Assembly: GCF_001746835.1 (NCBI RefSeq)
Contig: NZ_CP016094.1
Location: 2,480,001-2,544,000 of the forward strand
DNA: 64,000 nucleotides
Reading direction: 5' to 3'
DNA from: Lacunisphaera limnophila
GTDB taxonomy: Bacteria; Verrucomicrobiota; Verrucomicrobiia; Opitutales; Opitutaceae
Below are positions 25,868 to 34,325 of this stretch, piece after piece. The position numbers and the translations under genes are program-made. Each line of letters starts with the position of its first letter. The stretch's first letter is position 1. Under the pieces are notes generated by a model. That model searched no databases. It had not been told where the DNA came from and saw only the letters and a list, made by a program, of their open reading frames with translations.

Positions 25868-26521
25868 ATGAGCTCGACCCCTGACAATCCGTTCAACTTC
25901 GAGGCGTCCGCCGCCAGCGACGAGAGCATCCGCGACGCCCACGCCAAGCTGCAGAGCCAGAAGCCGGACAAGCCCGGTGGCTATTCCGCGCTGCCGCTCG
26001 TGCTGCTCGGCCTGATGTGCGCCATCGTTTTCTTCGGCTCCATCTACATGGTGCATTATTCGATCCGCTTTGACCCGCTCGTGGTCAACAGCCACGCGAA
26101 CCGCGCCAAGCCCGGCAATACGGGCCCGGTGCAGCTGACCCGCGCCCAACTGGGCAAGTCCATTTACCTGGCCAACTGCGCCACCTGTCACCAGCCGAAC
26201 GGCATGGGTGTCCCGGGTGCCTTCCCCCCGCTGGCTGGCTCGGAGTGGGTCATGGGTAGCGAGGAGCGTATCATCCGCATCGTCATCCACGGCCTGCAGG
26301 GTCCGATCACGGTCAAGGGCAATGAATACAACAACGTCATGGCTCCTCTCGGCGCCGTGCTGAAGGACGAGCAGATCGCCAACGTGCTCTCCTACGTCCG
26401 TCAGGAATGGGGCAACACCGCCCCCGACGTCGAGCCGGCGACCGTCACGAAGGTTCGCGCCGACACGGCCACCCACACGGGTTACTGGACCGCCCCCGAC
26501 CTGCTGAAGATCGGTAACTGA
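25868..26521 (+). CDS. Membrane-anchored monoheme cytochrome c
   Basis: The 217-residue protein has a cytoplasmic N-terminus, one membrane helix (about 42-62) and a class-I cytochrome c domain with CATCH (C104-H108), the GxGVPGAFPPLAGS signature and a conserved axial M158 (NNVMAPLG). This resembles the cytochrome modules of CcoP or CoxB tails. It begins one base after the CcoO-like stop and is the last gene before a strong terminator. It could be the electron exit to a periplasmic carrier or a true oxidase elsewhere. Confidence 0.87.
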   Translation: MSSTPDNPFNFEASAASDESIRDAHAKLQSQKPDKPGGYSALPLVLLGLMCAIVFFGSIYMVHYSIRFDPLVVNSHANRAKPGNTGPVQLTRAQLGKSIYLANCATCHQPNGMGVPGAFPPLAGSEWVMGSEERIIRIVIHGLQGPITVKGNEYNNVMAPLGAVLKDEQIANVLSYVRQEWGNTAPDVEPATVTKVRADTATHTGYWTAPDLLKIGN

Positions 26522-26545
26522 GAACAGTCGCACCCCTCAATCACG

Positions 26546-26571
26546 AAGGCCGGGCTTGTGCCCGGCCTTTT
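26546..26571 (+). terminator. Rho-independent terminator of the act operon
   Basis: AAGGCCGGGC and GCCCGGCCTT form a perfect 10-bp stem with a TTGT loop, ending in TTTT. It lies 24 bases after the last cytochrome stop. Confidence 0.9.
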
Positions 26572-26656
26572 GCTTGGTGGTTTAAGAACCACGGCCAGGT
26601 TGCTTGTGGTTCGATTATTTCAATGCCCTCCGCCTGCTTGGCTGGGAGAGCAAGGT

Positions 26657-26715
26657 GTAGGGGTGCCGCTAGCGGCGACCTCGCTCATGGAGGTCCGCGC
26701 AATCACCGACCCTAC
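26657..26715. repeat. Structured REP-like intergenic element
   Basis: GTAGGG (26657-26662) pairs with CCCTAC (26710-26715). Inside lie the perfect palindrome GCCGCTAGCGGC (26665-26676) and GACCTC (26677-26682) pairing with GAGGTC (26690-26695). It sits between two convergent genes, a usual place for REP elements. No second copy was noticed in the window. Confidence 0.35.
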
Positions 26716-26749
26716 CTAAGTCGATATCGCGAATGCAGGAGATGCCCCC

Positions 26750-27457
26750 TTACTGCCCCAGGCCCTTCAGCATGTCGCCCATGTTGGGCATCTGGAATTT
26801 CTGCCAGCCGGCGGGCGCCTGGAAGAGGGAGGCGGGCAGGGTGCCGGGCTCGATCTTCGTGGCCTCCATCTTGAAAGTCTCGCGGCTCTTGGCATCCCGG
26901 GAAATGACGCGCAGGGGGAAACCGGGCTTGCCCTTGAACTTGGCTTCCCAGCCGGCCGCCGCGGCCTTCTTTTTGCCGCCAAACATGCCGCCCATCGCGC
27001 CGCCCCCGCCACTGTTGCCCAAGCCCATGAAGGAACCGAGGCCCTCGGCGACCCAGATCTCGGTGGTCACGTTGCGGTCCTTGGTCACGTATTCATCACA
27101 CTTGTAGCCGAGGATGGTATCCGTGCGGCCGGTCTTCTCGATGCTCGGATCCTTGGCCAGGGCCTCGTCGACGGCCGCCTCCACCTTGTCCTTGATCGGC
27201 ATGATCATGTACATCTGCTGCTCGGGCATGAGCATGAGCATTTCCATTTTCTCCAGGTCCATGATGGTGGCGAAGGTCTGGTCCTCCGCCGTCATGTCGA
27301 TGCGCATGGCCGAGCCCTTGATGGAGTAATCCAGCACCTGTTTCTGGCCCTTGCCCATTTCCATCGCGAGGGTGACCTTGCCTTCGAAACTGGCCGCATG
27401 GACGAGGGAGGCGGTGAGCAACGTGACTACCGCGAAAAGACGGAGGAGGTGATTCAT
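26750..27457 (-). CDS. Secreted DUF4412-like protein
   Basis: The 235-residue protein has a signal peptide (MNHLLRLFAVVTLLTASLVHA). The beta-rich body with KVTLAMEMGKGQKQVLDYSIKG, a Met-rich strand (EKMEMLMLMPEQQMYMIM) and DTILGYKCDEYVTKDRNVTTEIW matches DUF4412 proteins, whose function is unknown. ATG 27457 was chosen because it starts the signal peptide; 17 extra residues upstream are open but unlikely. Confidence 0.8.
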   Translation of the reverse strand: MNHLLRLFAVVTLLTASLVHAASFEGKVTLAMEMGKGQKQVLDYSIKGSAMRIDMTAEDQTFATIMDLEKMEMLMLMPEQQMYMIMPIKDKVEAAVDEALAKDPSIEKTGRTDTILGYKCDEYVTKDRNVTTEIWVAEGLGSFMGLGNSGGGGAMGGMFGGKKKAAAAGWEAKFKGKPGFPLRVISRDAKSRETFKMEATKIEPGTLPASLFQAPAGWQKFQMPNMGDMLKGLGQ

Positions 27458-27621
27458 GGCGCACAGACTGGGGACTGACGTGCCGGGACTCAAGCCGGCA
27501 CGGGGCAAATTTCCGTGAAAGAGGCGGGCATTAATACGTAGGCGGCCGTCGGGCCAAAGTGTAGGGGGGGCTCGGTCTGAAGCGCGTTGCCAAGTATGCC
27601 CGCCCGCACAAACCTCGCTCC

Positions 27622-28077
27622 ATGCCTTCCGAATTCCGCCTCACCCGCACGGTCGAGTTTTGCGAGACCGACATGGCCGGGATCATGCACTTCTCGAATT
27701 TCTTCCGCTGGATGGAGGCGTGCGAGGCCGGGTTCTACCGCTCGCTGAACCTGCCGCTCATTTCGTTCGTGCCGGGCAGCGTCGTGGGCTGGCCCCGGGT
27801 CAGCGCGTCCTGTACCTACAAGGCTCCGCTGCGCTTCAACGACACGGCGGAGGTGCGGCTGCTCATCAAGGAGGTTCGGACGCGGGCCGTGATCTTCGTG
27901 TTTCAATTCCGGCTGCTCGACGCGGCCGGCGGGGTTCTGCCGGCGGTGCTGGCCGAGGGTGAGATCGCCGCGGTGTGCGTGACCGCCGGGGCCGGGGGCA
28001 AGATGGTGGCGCAGCCGATCCCGGCCGAGGTGCGGGCCCGGCTCGAGGTCGCGCCCGCGTCGGCCTACGCGGGTTGA
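27622..28077 (+). CDS. Hotdog-fold acyl-CoA thioesterase (4HBT/YbgC type)
   Basis: The 151-residue protein carries the 4-hydroxybenzoyl-CoA thioesterase signature CETDMAGIMHFSNFFRWME (17-35), including the catalytic Asp and the HxxN segment. Such enzymes hydrolyse acyl- or aryl-CoA. The gene stands alone between two minus-strand genes, so the substrate cannot be inferred. Confidence 0.85.
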   Translation: MPSEFRLTRTVEFCETDMAGIMHFSNFFRWMEACEAGFYRSLNLPLISFVPGSVVGWPRVSASCTYKAPLRFNDTAEVRLLIKEVRTRAVIFVFQFRLLDAAGGVLPAVLAEGEIAAVCVTAGAGGKMVAQPIPAEVRARLEVAPASAYAG

Positions 28078-28102
28078 GGCCGGGCTGAGGGGTCCGGCCG
28101 GC

Positions 28103-29407
28103 TCAGCGGGCCAGGGCTTCCAGCCGCTCGATCAGTTGGAGGCACGCGCGGCTGTTGTGGTAGGGGCATTTCCAGACGCTCAATTTGGCGCTGGGGATCC
28201 GCTGGCCGAGTCGTGTGGTGATCTCGAGGATCGGCGTGCCGTCGCGCCGCAGGGTGTTGTGCCAGTCGCCGTGCTCCCGGTCCACCATCCGCTCCTGGAT
28301 AAAGGTCCAACTCCGCCGGGCCTGGGCATAAAACCGCGCGTCGCCCGAAATCTGATAGGCATTGAGGAAACCGACGGCCGCCTCGGCCTGCTCCCACCAT
28401 TCCTTGTTGGTGTTGGTGGGTCCGTGTGGGTCGCCCTCGTTGTAGACGCCACCGTCGGTGTCCAAGCCCCGCGCGAGGGTGGCCTCGGCCATGGCCACCG
28501 CGGCACGGCGCGCCCGGTCAAGGAGGGCAGGATCTCCGGCCACCTCCGCGGCCTCGACCAGCAGCCAGCTCAGCTCGATGTCGTGGCCGTAGGAGATCTC
28601 GTCCCCGACGGGCGTCCAATCATCCCGCATGAAGAGCACGAGGTGGCTCGTGCGGGGATCGATGATGCGGGTCAGAACCAGCTCGATGAGCTCACGGTGC
28701 CGGGCGCGCAGACCGGCGTCAGGCCAAACCCGGAGCAAGTTGGTGAAGCCCTCGAGAATGTGGATGTGGGAATTTTGGGACTTCTCCGCCGGCCCGAGGA
28801 GGTTCGTGCGCTGGCGGACCCATTGGCGGTCAAGGGCGTCGAAATAACCGCCGTGGACCGGGTCGCGGGTGTGCTGCTCGATCAGCCGGTAGAGGGCGAT
28901 CGCCTGGTCGAGGGCCGCCGTTTCGCCGGTGGCCCGGTAATATTCCGTGAGCCCGTAGATGGCGAAAACCTGCACATAAACCTGCTTGTGGGTCTCCAGG
29001 GGCCGGCCGTCGGGCCCGACGGACCAGAAGACGCCGCCGTGCTCCCGATCGAGGAAATGCGTGGTGAGGTCGCGCCAGGCGCGTTGGGCCAAGGCCAGGT
29101 AAGCCGGATCCGGGTGCTGCTGGTGCGCCGCCGAGAAGGTCCAGAGCAACCGGCAGGTCAGGAGCGCCCCGCGGGGCTGGTCGTTGTCCACCTCGAGGTT
29201 GACGCTGACAAATGCGTTGAAGCCCTCGCCGGACGGGTGGGGTGCATGCTTGAGCCAAAAGGGCAGGATGTTGGCGCGCAGTTCCCGTTCCGCGTCCTCC
29301 GCCAGGGCGCGCAGCTCGGATGCTGGCACGGCGGTGGGCGGGGTGGCATGGACCGATACCGCGGGCCACAAGGCCAAGGTCAGGAGGAGGCGCGGCCAGG
29401 TTTTCAT
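28103..29407 (-). CDS. Exported AGE-family epimerase/isomerase
   Basis: The 434-residue protein has a signal peptide (MKTWPRLLLTLALWPAVSVHA) and the alpha/alpha-barrel pattern of N-acylglucosamine/cellobiose 2-epimerases: GGVFWSVGPDGRPLETHKQVYVQVFAIYGLTEYY, HILEGFTNLLRVW, SYGHDIELSWLLVEAAE and KEWWEQAEAAVGFLNAY. These carry the conserved His and Arg positions of the family. Export is unusual for a sugar epimerase and suggests action on a periplasmic oligosaccharide. It is 17 bases downstream of the cyclase gene, possibly the last gene of that minus-strand run. Confidence 0.85.
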   Translation of the reverse strand: MKTWPRLLLTLALWPAVSVHATPPTAVPASELRALAEDAERELRANILPFWLKHAPHPSGEGFNAFVSVNLEVDNDQPRGALLTCRLLWTFSAAHQQHPDPAYLALAQRAWRDLTTHFLDREHGGVFWSVGPDGRPLETHKQVYVQVFAIYGLTEYYRATGETAALDQAIALYRLIEQHTRDPVHGGYFDALDRQWVRQRTNLLGPAEKSQNSHIHILEGFTNLLRVWPDAGLRARHRELIELVLTRIIDPRTSHLVLFMRDDWTPVGDEISYGHDIELSWLLVEAAEVAGDPALLDRARRAAVAMAEATLARGLDTDGGVYNEGDPHGPTNTNKEWWEQAEAAVGFLNAYQISGDARFYAQARRSWTFIQERMVDREHGDWHNTLRRDGTPILEITTRLGQRIPSAKLSVWKCPYHNSRACLQLIERLEALAR

Positions 29408-29424
29408 GAAGGTTGGCTCGCCGA

Positions 29425-31182
29425 CTAGACCGAGTAAGGCGGCTTGGTTTCGCCGCGGGCGGTAAGGGCGAAGATTTTCACGGCGTTGCTTTTGCCCTTC
29501 ACCGTCACCTCGCCGAGCTCGCGGGCCACGGGGCGCGGGTGGATCGCGCCGAGGGTGGCCTCGCTGACGATGATCGGCGTCGCGTAGGCGGGATCCTTGG
29601 TGAGGCTCTCGAGGCGCGAGGCGAGATTCACGCCATCACCGATGACCGTGTAGTTCAGCCGGCTGGAGGAGCCCATGTTGCCGGCCACCACGCGCGCGGT
29701 GTTGATGCCGATGCCAAAGGCGAGGGCGGGCCGGCCCTCGGCGCGGAGTTCGGCATTGAGGACCTCGAGGGCGCGGGCCATGTCGCGCGCGGCGGCTACG
29801 GCGCGGGCCGGGCCGTCGGCGAGAGCGACCGGTGCGCCAAAGAGGGCCATGATCGCGTCGCCGATGTATTTGTCGATCACGCCCCCGTGCTGCTCGATGA
29901 TCGCGCTCATGCGGTCGAGGTAGCGGTTGAGCAGGGTTAGCACCTCGGTGGGTGGCATTTTCTCGCTGAGGCTGGTGAAGTCGCGCAGGTCGGAGAACAG
30001 GATCGTGACCTCGCGTTCCTCACCGCCGAGCTTGAGGTCGGAGTGCAGCAGTTGCGTGGCGATCTCGGGCGAAACGACCTTGCCGAGCAGGTTGCGCACG
30101 CGGTCACGCTCGGCCAGGCCGGCGGTCATCTGGTTGAAGGCGGTGGCGAGCTGGCCGAGTTCGTCCTCCCGGTCGAGCGCGATGCGGGCGGTGTAGTCCC
30201 CGGCCGCCACCCGGCGGGTGTGCCCGGCCAGCGCCTGCACGGGCTGGCTGACGCCGCGGGCGACGGCCAGGGCGATGAGAGACGCGGCGATCAGGGCGGT
30301 GAGCAGGATGAGCAGCATGGTCTGCTCGAGGCGGCGGGCGGGGGCCAGTTCCGCCTCGAGGGAACGCTGCAGGGTGATGCGCGCCGGCGCCTCGGCCAGC
30401 AGCGCCAGCGGGGCGTACAGGGTTACGTACTGCTCGCCGCCCAGGTCGGTGAGCATAACCGCGCCGTCGTCCTTCAATTCCAGGGGGGCCTGGTCGGCCA
30501 CCTGCTGGGCGAGGGGGGCGGTAAGGGTGGAGGCCAGCACGCGCTTGCGGTCCTCGCTCAGGCCGCTCGTGAAGGTGACCTCGGTCTGCGTCGTGGCCTT
30601 CAGGTCGCGGGCGAAGGAGTCATCGATGGGGAACGCGATGCCGAACCAGCCGATGACGTTGGGCTCGGGCGCGTAGAGCGGCACGACGATGAGCACGTTC
30701 AGCTTGCCCTCGAGGTAGCCGAAATCGCTGTTCTGCTCCCAGCCGTTTTCCTCGGCGCCGCGGATCAGGTAGCGAAACGGACCGCAGGATTCGTCCGTGA
30801 GATGGTCGTTCGTGGTGGCCAGCATGACCCCGTCGACGTCGAAGGTGGCGAAGACCGGGGCGTTGAGCCGGGCGGCGTAGCTCTCCAAGGTGGTGCGGAG
30901 CGTCTTGAGATCCAGCTCCGGCTGCAGGTAGAGCGTCCGGATGGGCCAGTCGCGGCTCACGACCTTCGCGCCCTCGGCGAAGAAACGTTTGCGGAAGTCG
31001 ATCGAGGCCCAGAACACCTTCACGTCGCCGGCGAGCCGGTCCTCGATGTGGGCGATGGCGTTGGCGCGATTGGCGCGCGCCACCAGGAGGTAGGTGCTCA
31101 GCAGCGCGGCGGCGAGCAGGCCCAGCACCAGCAGGAGCAGGCGCGTGCTGAAACGACGGAAGGAAAAAAACCGGGCGGCCAC
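29425..31182 (-). CDS. Membrane adenylate/guanylate cyclase with periplasmic sensor and HAMP
   Basis: The 585-residue protein has TM1 (about 13-35), a periplasmic Cache-like sensor domain (about 40-280; FATFDVDGVMLATTND), TM2 (about 288-310), a HAMP domain (about 311-362) and a class III cyclase domain. The metal aspartates are in FSDLRDF and KYIGDAIMALFG, and the transition-state Asn/Arg are in GVNLASRLE, so the enzyme looks active. It probably makes cAMP in response to a periplasmic signal. The start is a GTG at 31182, 6 bases after the cupredoxin stop, which implies coupling to that gene. Confidence 0.88.
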   Translation of the reverse strand: MAARFFSFRRFSTRLLLLVLGLLAAALLSTYLLVARANRANAIAHIEDRLAGDVKVFWASIDFRKRFFAEGAKVVSRDWPIRTLYLQPELDLKTLRTTLESYAARLNAPVFATFDVDGVMLATTNDHLTDESCGPFRYLIRGAEENGWEQNSDFGYLEGKLNVLIVVPLYAPEPNVIGWFGIAFPIDDSFARDLKATTQTEVTFTSGLSEDRKRVLASTLTAPLAQQVADQAPLELKDDGAVMLTDLGGEQYVTLYAPLALLAEAPARITLQRSLEAELAPARRLEQTMLLILLTALIAASLIALAVARGVSQPVQALAGHTRRVAAGDYTARIALDREDELGQLATAFNQMTAGLAERDRVRNLLGKVVSPEIATQLLHSDLKLGGEEREVTILFSDLRDFTSLSEKMPPTEVLTLLNRYLDRMSAIIEQHGGVIDKYIGDAIMALFGAPVALADGPARAVAAARDMARALEVLNAELRAEGRPALAFGIGINTARVVAGNMGSSSRLNYTVIGDGVNLASRLESLTKDPAYATPIIVSEATLGAIHPRPVARELGEVTVKGKSNAVKIFALTARGETKPPYSV

Positions 31183-31188
31183 GACGGG

Positions 31189-31827
31189 TCAGTAGCCACC
31201 GGATTTGCCGGCGCCGCCGCGGCGGATGCGGCGATCGGGCTTGAGGGTGAGGCTGAAGGGGTGGACCGACGGCGTGTCGTCAGCCAGGGTGATTTCCTCG
31301 GTCACGGGCTTGGCCAGCCGCGGGTGCCAAATTTCCAGCCGGTAGCGGCCGGCCGGGGCCGTGAGCGTGGCGCGACCGGCGGGGTCGGATTTCGTGAACC
31401 AGGGGGTGGGCACGACCACGAGGTAGGCGATCATCCAGTCGTGGATGTTGCACCCGAGGGTCACGAGGCCCGTGGATTCAAAGACGAGGGACTCCTGGCC
31501 GCCAGGGTTGTACAGGGGCAGTTCGAATTTCTTGGACTTGGAGAGCGAGTAGACGTGGTGCTGCACCGTGTCGCGATTCGGGAAGGCCACCCGGGTGCCG
31601 GCCTGGACGATGGTGATGAAGCCGTGGAATTCCTGGCCTTCCTGCTCGATCTCGGCCTGGACGGTGACGGGGGCCGGCGGGGCCGGTTGGTCGAGGGGGA
31701 TGAGGGCGACGGTGGCCTCAATCAGGGGATCGCCGCCCTTGGCGTTGGTCAGGGTCGTGCTGAATTCCGCGGCGGGCAGCGTGGCGGCCAAGCAGGCTAA
31801 CAGGACAAGACGGGCGGCGGAGTTCAT
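31189..31827 (-). CDS. Secreted cupredoxin-like ('methylamine utilization') protein
   Basis: The 212-residue protein has a signal peptide (about 1-19). Its plastocyanin-type copper site is visible: a histidine in DTVQHHVYS and the loop GCNIHDWM with Cys, His and Met in type-1 order. The C-terminal half is a carboxypeptidase-regulatory-like beta domain (GRATLTAPAGRYRLEIWHP) and a basic Gly-rich tail. Proteins of this kind are annotated as methylamine utilization proteins by similarity, without proof. It lies between a beta-barrel gene and the cyclase gene on the same strand. Confidence 0.78.
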   Translation of the reverse strand: MNSAARLVLLACLAATLPAAEFSTTLTNAKGGDPLIEATVALIPLDQPAPPAPVTVQAEIEQEGQEFHGFITIVQAGTRVAFPNRDTVQHHVYSLSKSKKFELPLYNPGGQESLVFESTGLVTLGCNIHDWMIAYLVVVPTPWFTKSDPAGRATLTAPAGRYRLEIWHPRLAKPVTEEITLADDTPSVHPFSLTLKPDRRIRRGGAGKSGGY

Positions 31828-31895
31828 CGGGTCGGGGAGGGAGGACGATCCGCATCATGCAGGTTTGCCCCGGGGAGCGAAGCGAAGAATCACGC

Positions 31896-32798
31896 TCAGA
31901 ACCGATGCGTCAGGCCGAGGCTCCAGGAGTCGGTCGGGTAGGCGACGCCGACGCGGTTAACCACATAGGCGGCGGATTTGCGGAGCTCGAGCGCCGTCTG
32001 GTCCGACCAGGCGTAGCTGAGCGCGACGGACCAGAGGTCGACGTCGGCTTCGACATTGTAGGAGACCCAACCCGGGCCGTAGAGATCGGTCACCATCCAC
32101 GGCCGGGAGGTGTAGTAGTCAAAGATTACCGGGCCAAAGCCCCCGGCGAGCATGGTGCCCCAGATGGACCACGCGGCGTTGGCCACGATGTCGCCGCTCA
32201 GGCGCCCGGCGCTGCCGGCGAGGGACCAGCGGTCGTCGATGTCCCAGCGGGCGTCAAAGGCGTAGGTATGCTGGTTGAGATCGAAGGTGGCGCGGCGGGC
32301 CGCGTGTTCGAGCCAGTTGGCGCTGGCGGCGAGGCGGAGCTGAGGCAGCACCCGCTTGGCCAGTTCGAGGCCGGCCTCGGTCGTCCAGCCCTTGTCGCCG
32401 TCAAAGCGGGCCATCCGGTAGGTGGCGCCGGCGTTGACCGAGAGCACCGGGGCTTGTGGTCCGAGGCCGAACTTGTGTTGCAGCGCGAGGCGGCCGCCGA
32501 GGCGCTGGTGGTCCGTACGGTCGAAATCCGGCACGAGCAGGGCGCCGGCCTCGCCGGTGGCGACCAGGAGGAGGCTGGGGGCCAGCTGGCGGGCGTGGGT
32601 GCTGGTGAGGTTCAACTCGAACGTGGTCGCATCCTTGCTGGTCGGCTGATGCGAGGTACGGCTGATATTGTTGACCGCCGCCACCGTGCCGGTGGCGCTG
32701 AGGTGCAGGTTCTCTACCCAAGGGGCGGTGCCGGACTGGCCGAGCGCGCGGGGCAGGATCAGGGCGGCGAGGAGCAGGGTGAGTCCGGAACGTTTCAT
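31896..32798 (-). CDS. Predicted outer-membrane beta-barrel protein
   Basis: The 300-residue protein has a signal peptide (MKRSGLTLLLAALILPRALG), alternating polar/aromatic strands throughout and a C-terminal phenylalanine (LGLTHRF), the usual signal for barrel assembly. No named family is recognised. The start overlaps the TesA-like stop by 4 bases (ATGA) and the cupredoxin gene follows 68 bases later, so these proteins are probably made together and may share a periplasmic function. Confidence 0.75.
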   Translation of the reverse strand: MKRSGLTLLLAALILPRALGQSGTAPWVENLHLSATGTVAAVNNISRTSHQPTSKDATTFELNLTSTHARQLAPSLLLVATGEAGALLVPDFDRTDHQRLGGRLALQHKFGLGPQAPVLSVNAGATYRMARFDGDKGWTTEAGLELAKRVLPQLRLAASANWLEHAARRATFDLNQHTYAFDARWDIDDRWSLAGSAGRLSGDIVANAAWSIWGTMLAGGFGPVIFDYYTSRPWMVTDLYGPGWVSYNVEADVDLWSVALSYAWSDQTALELRKSAAYVVNRVGVAYPTDSWSLGLTHRF

Positions 32799-33445
32799 AG
32801 CAAGGGGTGGAGAGTCCGCCAGACGGTCTCGGCGACGATCCGATGGCCTTCGGGGGTGGGGTGGATGCCGTCGGGTAGGTTCAGGCTGGGCACCCCGCCA
32901 ACGCCTTCAAGCAGGAAGGGGATGAGCACGGCGCCGCCGGTGCGGGCGGCGTCCGGATAAATGGCGGCAAATTGCGCGGTGTATTCGGGCCCCATGTTGG
33001 TGGGCATCTGCATGCCGGCGAGGACGACGGTGGCGTCGGGGTAACGTTGGCGGACCCGTTGGATCATGGTCTCCAAATTGGCTCGGGTGGTAGCCGGGGC
33101 GATGCCGCGGAGACCGTCGTTGCCGCCCAACTCGATCACAAAACAGTGGACCGGCTGCCGCAGGATCCAATCCAGTCGGCGCAGGCCGCCGGCGGAGGTC
33201 TCGCCGCTCAGCCCCGCGTTCACCACCCGCCAGGGCCGGCCCGCCTCGTCCAGTTTCTTCTGCACGAGGGCCGGGTAGGCCTCATCCGGGTCCACGCCGT
33301 AGCCGGCCGTGAGGCTGTCGCCGAAGAAGACCAGGGTCTTGGTCTCGGCCGCGCCCAGCCCAACGGCGAGACCGAGGGCCAGGGCGAGGGCGCGCCACGT
33401 TTGGTTTTTGCGCTTTGGGGTAAGTTCGCTCTTGTTCGGGCCCAT
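32795..33445 (-). CDS. tesA: SGNH esterase/lysophospholipase, TesA-like
   Basis: The 216-residue periplasmic hydrolase has an N-terminal hydrophobic signal (about 18-33). The SGNH blocks are FFGDSLTAGYG (Ser), NAGLSGE (Gly), LGGNDGLRG (Asn) and DGIHPTPEGH (Asp/His). TesA acts on acyl esters and lysophospholipids. It is divergent from ybbA-ybbP with only 15 bases between starts, the same arrangement as in E. coli, where TesA works with the YbbAP transporter. Its stop overlaps the barrel gene's start. Confidence 0.87.
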   Translation of the reverse strand: MGPNKSELTPKRKNQTWRALALALGLAVGLGAAETKTLVFFGDSLTAGYGVDPDEAYPALVQKKLDEAGRPWRVVNAGLSGETSAGGLRRLDWILRQPVHCFVIELGGNDGLRGIAPATTRANLETMIQRVRQRYPDATVVLAGMQMPTNMGPEYTAQFAAIYPDAARTGGAVLIPFLLEGVGGVPSLNLPDGIHPTPEGHRIVAETVWRTLHPLL

Positions 33446-33460
33446 GTTTCTCACCCCGCA

Positions 33461-34156
<696 letters not shown>

Positions 34157-34226
34157 CCAGGATGAGCCCAGCCACCTTTGCCTTTGCCTGCTTCCGCCAT
34201 CCTGAGCGAAGCCATGTATCGAGGTC

Positions 34227-34296
34227 GTGGGCGGCCAGCTTGCTGGCGCCGCGAGGGCGGCAATCGGTTCATGGCGCGAGCAAGCTCGCCGCCCAC
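34227..34296. repeat. BIME/REP-like inverted repeat between ybbA and ybbP
   Basis: Two 24-base arms (34227-34250 and 34273-34296) are reverse complements at 22 of 24 positions, separated by 22 bases. Each arm contains its own small palindrome (GCCAGC/GCTGGC and GCGAGC/GCTCGC). The two mismatched positions pair with each other within each arm (C:G in one, G:C in the other), a compensatory change that supports real RNA or DNA hairpins. Confidence 0.65.
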
Positions 34297-34325
34297 CGGG
34301 TGATCTTCCCGGGCTTCTTGCTCTC

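Noticed and set aside
28078-28102. Possible terminator between the thioesterase and AGE genes
   Set aside because: Short complementary stretches exist (GCTGAG/CTCAGC) but no T run follows on either strand.
28136-31800. Long plus-strand open frames opposite the AGE epimerase and the cyclase
   Set aside because: They lie antisense to proteins with clear domains and show no motifs of their own.
34227-34325. Upstream extension of ybbP
   Set aside because: The extra 33 codons come from the inverted repeat and do not look like the conserved YbbP start.
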